DNA of 45,670 bases from positions 1 to 45,670 of IMG/VR virus record IMGVR_UViG_3300027782_000137, one strand, 5' to 3'. Positions 44,801-45,670 of this stretch are shown here, piece after piece (positions within the stretch are counted from its first letter, which is position 1; the number at the start of each line of letters is the position of its first letter). Under the pieces are notes generated by a model. That model did not search any database and was not told the origin of the DNA. It saw only the letters and a program-made list of their open reading frames with translations. The stretch is from a virus. Position numbers and translations under genes: made by a program.

Positions 44801-45670
44801 ACCGACCTGAATGCCTTCGCCCCGACTGGCACCTCCGGCTTTGATAACAAGGGGTATTACACGGCTAATATACAACTGTCTGACTGTATCCCAACCGCCC
44901 CTTGTGATCCAGGTTACCCGACAGTGCCCACCTTTACGTTACCCGCGAACCCCAATACAATAACACCCGGCTCAGCAGTTCGCGTTTTTGGCTTTAATTT
45001 TGATACGGAAATTGTTCGGGTCGTCAAAAAAGTTGGTATTTACGCTCAGACAGCAACCGATCACACTATCGGCATCTGGGATTTTACAGGCCCCCCCCAG
45101 CTACTATGGCAGAAACAGATCCGCTTGTCGGACCCATACATTCTTGATCGGGGATACCGTTGGTACGACGTGTCCGATAGCATCATTCTTGGGGCTGGTA
45201 ACCTCGGATCTGGCCGAAATTACGCAATTGCAGCAACCTGGGGCAGTAGCGAGCCTGTGCCTGCTCAAGTAAGCCCAGGTGACATTGCGGTCAACATAAA
45301 CCGATTCGGCTTGAACGACGATGCAAGAATAGTACCGGGAGATCCTCGGCCGTCGTCATACCTGACCGACCTAAACGCCTTCCCCCCAGGTGGCACTTCT
45401 GTCGTTGACAACAAGGGGTATTACGCCGTCAACATACAACTGTCTGACTGTATCCCGACCAACCCTTGTGATCCAGGTTACCCGACAGTGCCCACCTTTA
45501 CGTTACCCGCAAACCCTAATACCATAACACCTGATAATACCATTCGTACTTTTGGCTTCCAGTTTGTAACAACCATTGATCGGGTGCTCAAGAAGGTTGG
45601 GATCTACGCTCAGACAACAACTGACCACAGTATCGGCATCTGGGATTTTTCTGTTACTCCGCCCTTATTA
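41885..45670 (+). CDS. Large gp7-like baseplate/fibre protein with repeat tail (3' cut by window edge)
   Basis: The frame is open from ATG 41885 to the window end, 1,262 codons without a stop. Residues 1-220 match the cyanophage protein after gp6: 'iesiLesQiPsFL', FLTQYY, and the typical SRAKDFYLTKGTDTSFKILF. The middle (to about 695) is beta-rich. A Pro/Thr linker (GPPTPPTPTPT, about 700) leads to a Calx-beta-like domain (INEGFSGTFNLNTT ... STTEGGETFTVSAR). From about 820 a tandem array of DUF4082-like repeats begins and passes the edge. Codon use changes sharply there. The head belongs to the baseplate; the tail probably binds a receptor. Confidence 0.85.
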   Translation, partial: MTDTRLVKIESILESQIPSFLSSDSPLFKEFLTQYYISQTHSTGTLDLANNLTDYKNISTYASEKLYTLNHTCYLIENVFSFDDEIEVNSAVGFPDKYGLIQIDNEIITYTGISEENSKVKFTGCIRGFSGISKIDGSQDESGLTFSTTFAEEHLSGAVVKNLNSIFYEKLFQKFKSHYLPDFEERKFNSKVDLELILSRAKDFYLTKGTDTSFKILFDILYDDPISIIKPREYVIRSSDDVYLTTKNILVEPLFGTFDPPEVIGYTITQDLPSGVTASAAIYNIEFRPTDELNLYEISLDSESLVYNFITTKKTTILEIFSDSIIVDSTVGFKDTGKLYVRIKNEGKTFTIISLYYSGKTINKFLNITEIDATSYNSIKVGDDVIEDNLLQITLDDASKVQFRLSNVIENFDYSDTNTIKVGDIIYLSSFGDNYSDKPEFNSWIYNYPTYHEIESVDATFIKLKDSVKFIKGDIVELTDKNNNSIITKVEDIIPDQNKIQVENISGEPKVKLKRKILKNNIFNTECVNIQNTYFNENNDSVVVASSGLPLTLDLSQINSYSFILTGIGATFVTRKLDNSVDIAHNLLSGNKIYINSNNIGISTGQYFVRKVDNFRISLYRSTGDLYLSFAKNIGASQYSNPINITNSSPNNVIGIASISGYENADNNLSNQLLLKEFKIRTKGSVVPLFDDLVIYDIGDTGPPTPPTPTPTYIFGTIPTSINEGFSGTFNLNTTNVSNNTTLYWTINNITTINNDFSVTSGSFTINSDTGSFNITTIADSTTEGGETFTVSARINSISGTVVATSNIVSINDTSIAPVGPCAPGAVTVPMYSLPANPNALTIDNTIRVFGFHFITFTSRVLKKVGIYAQTTTDHSIGIWDFSVTPPLLLWQKQILLSDPYILNQGFRWYDGPNLILQANRDYVVAATWGNSDPFPFQLNASVGVEELNISNISLNNTARIVSGNPLPSSYLTDLNAFAPTGTSGFDNKGYYTANIQLSDCIPTAPCDPGYPTVPTFTLPANPNTITPGSAVRVFGFNFDTEIVRVVKKVGIYAQTATDHTIGIWDFTGPPQLLWQKQIRLSDPYILDRGYRWYDVSDSIILGAGNLGSGRNYAIAATWGSSEPVPAQVSPGDIAVNINRFGLNDDARIVPGDPRPSSYLTDLNAFPPGGTSVVDNKGYYAVNIQLSDCIPTNPCDPGYPTVPTFTLPANPNTITPDNTIRTFGFQFVTTIDRVLKKVGIYAQTTTDHSIGIWDFSVTPPLL
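44342..45670 (+). repeat. GC-rich tandem adhesin-type repeats inside the gp7-like gene
   Basis: At least two full units and part of a third, period about 557-562 bp (about 187 residues), with 'RVFGFxF', KKVGIYAQTTTDHSIGIWDF, LLWQKQI, SDPYIL, RWYD, AATWG, SSYLTDLNAF and DNKGYY in each. The layout is that of DUF4082-like domains from bacterial surface proteins. About 90 bp of unit 1 (from 44462) and unit 3 (from 45581) are identical, while unit 2 differs. Confidence 0.85.

Overview
The window looks like part of a T4-type cyanophage (myovirus) genome. The 3' end carries a syntenic baseplate block (gp25-like, gp6-like, then a large gp7-like wedge/fibre protein). Just before it are a SpeD-type S-adenosylmethionine decarboxylase, a typical cyanophage metabolic gene, and a small basic protein of a kind I associate with cyanomyoviruses. 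TATAAATA late-promoter-like boxes, a tRNA cluster, homing endonucleases and AT-rich DNA fit the same picture. Every supported gene is on the + strand. The genus of the host cannot be fixed from the sequence; a cyanobacterium is inferred.

Layout. 1-5 kb: the end of an unknown gene, a likely E2-like/E1-like (PRTRC-B/ThiF type) pair, then small genes that include several copies of a 'NYFxxYE...PGxIW' family. 5.0-5.8 kb: tRNA-Gly(TCC), tRNA-Arg(TCT), an aberrant long-arm tRNA-like gene and tRNA-Met(CAT), separated by hairpins. 6-13.5 kb: a metallophosphoesterase, an SF2 helicase, a DEDDh exonuclease plus a broken second copy, an HNH nuclease, and two homing endonuclease genes with GIY-YIG and HNH nuclease domains. 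Both are preceded by the same 108-nt control cassette. 13.5-35.2 kb: a dense accessory region of about 70 mostly very small ORFs. Recognisable members are a type IV prepilin-like protein, an SPFH protein, a DUF6011-like zinc protein, Sm-like proteins and a TOPRIM protein. Genes sit in short overlapping runs, most of which start behind a stem-loop plus extended -10 promoter cassette. 27.7-28.2 kb is a probable structured non-coding RNA. 33.05-33.20 kb has three cyanobacterial-type DnaA boxes beside 22-bp AT-rich iterons. 35.2-36.6 kb is non-coding and repeat-rich. 36.8-45.7 kb: a frameshifted HNH gene, a GT-A glycosyltransferase-like gene, speD and the baseplate genes. The last gene runs off the end and carries a GC-rich, apparently foreign tandem-repeat tail.

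How it works together. Modular promoter cassettes (like the PeSL cassettes described in T4-type phages) drive interchangeable host-takeover gene runs. Homing endonucleases sit directly against these cassettes and seem to be timed by a hairpin that hides their ribosome site in readthrough transcripts but not in transcripts from an internal late promoter. That logic is known for T4 I-TevI and lysozyme. Four genes look broken by frameshift or stop. This may be real decay, recoding or assembly error, and the sequence alone cannot decide.
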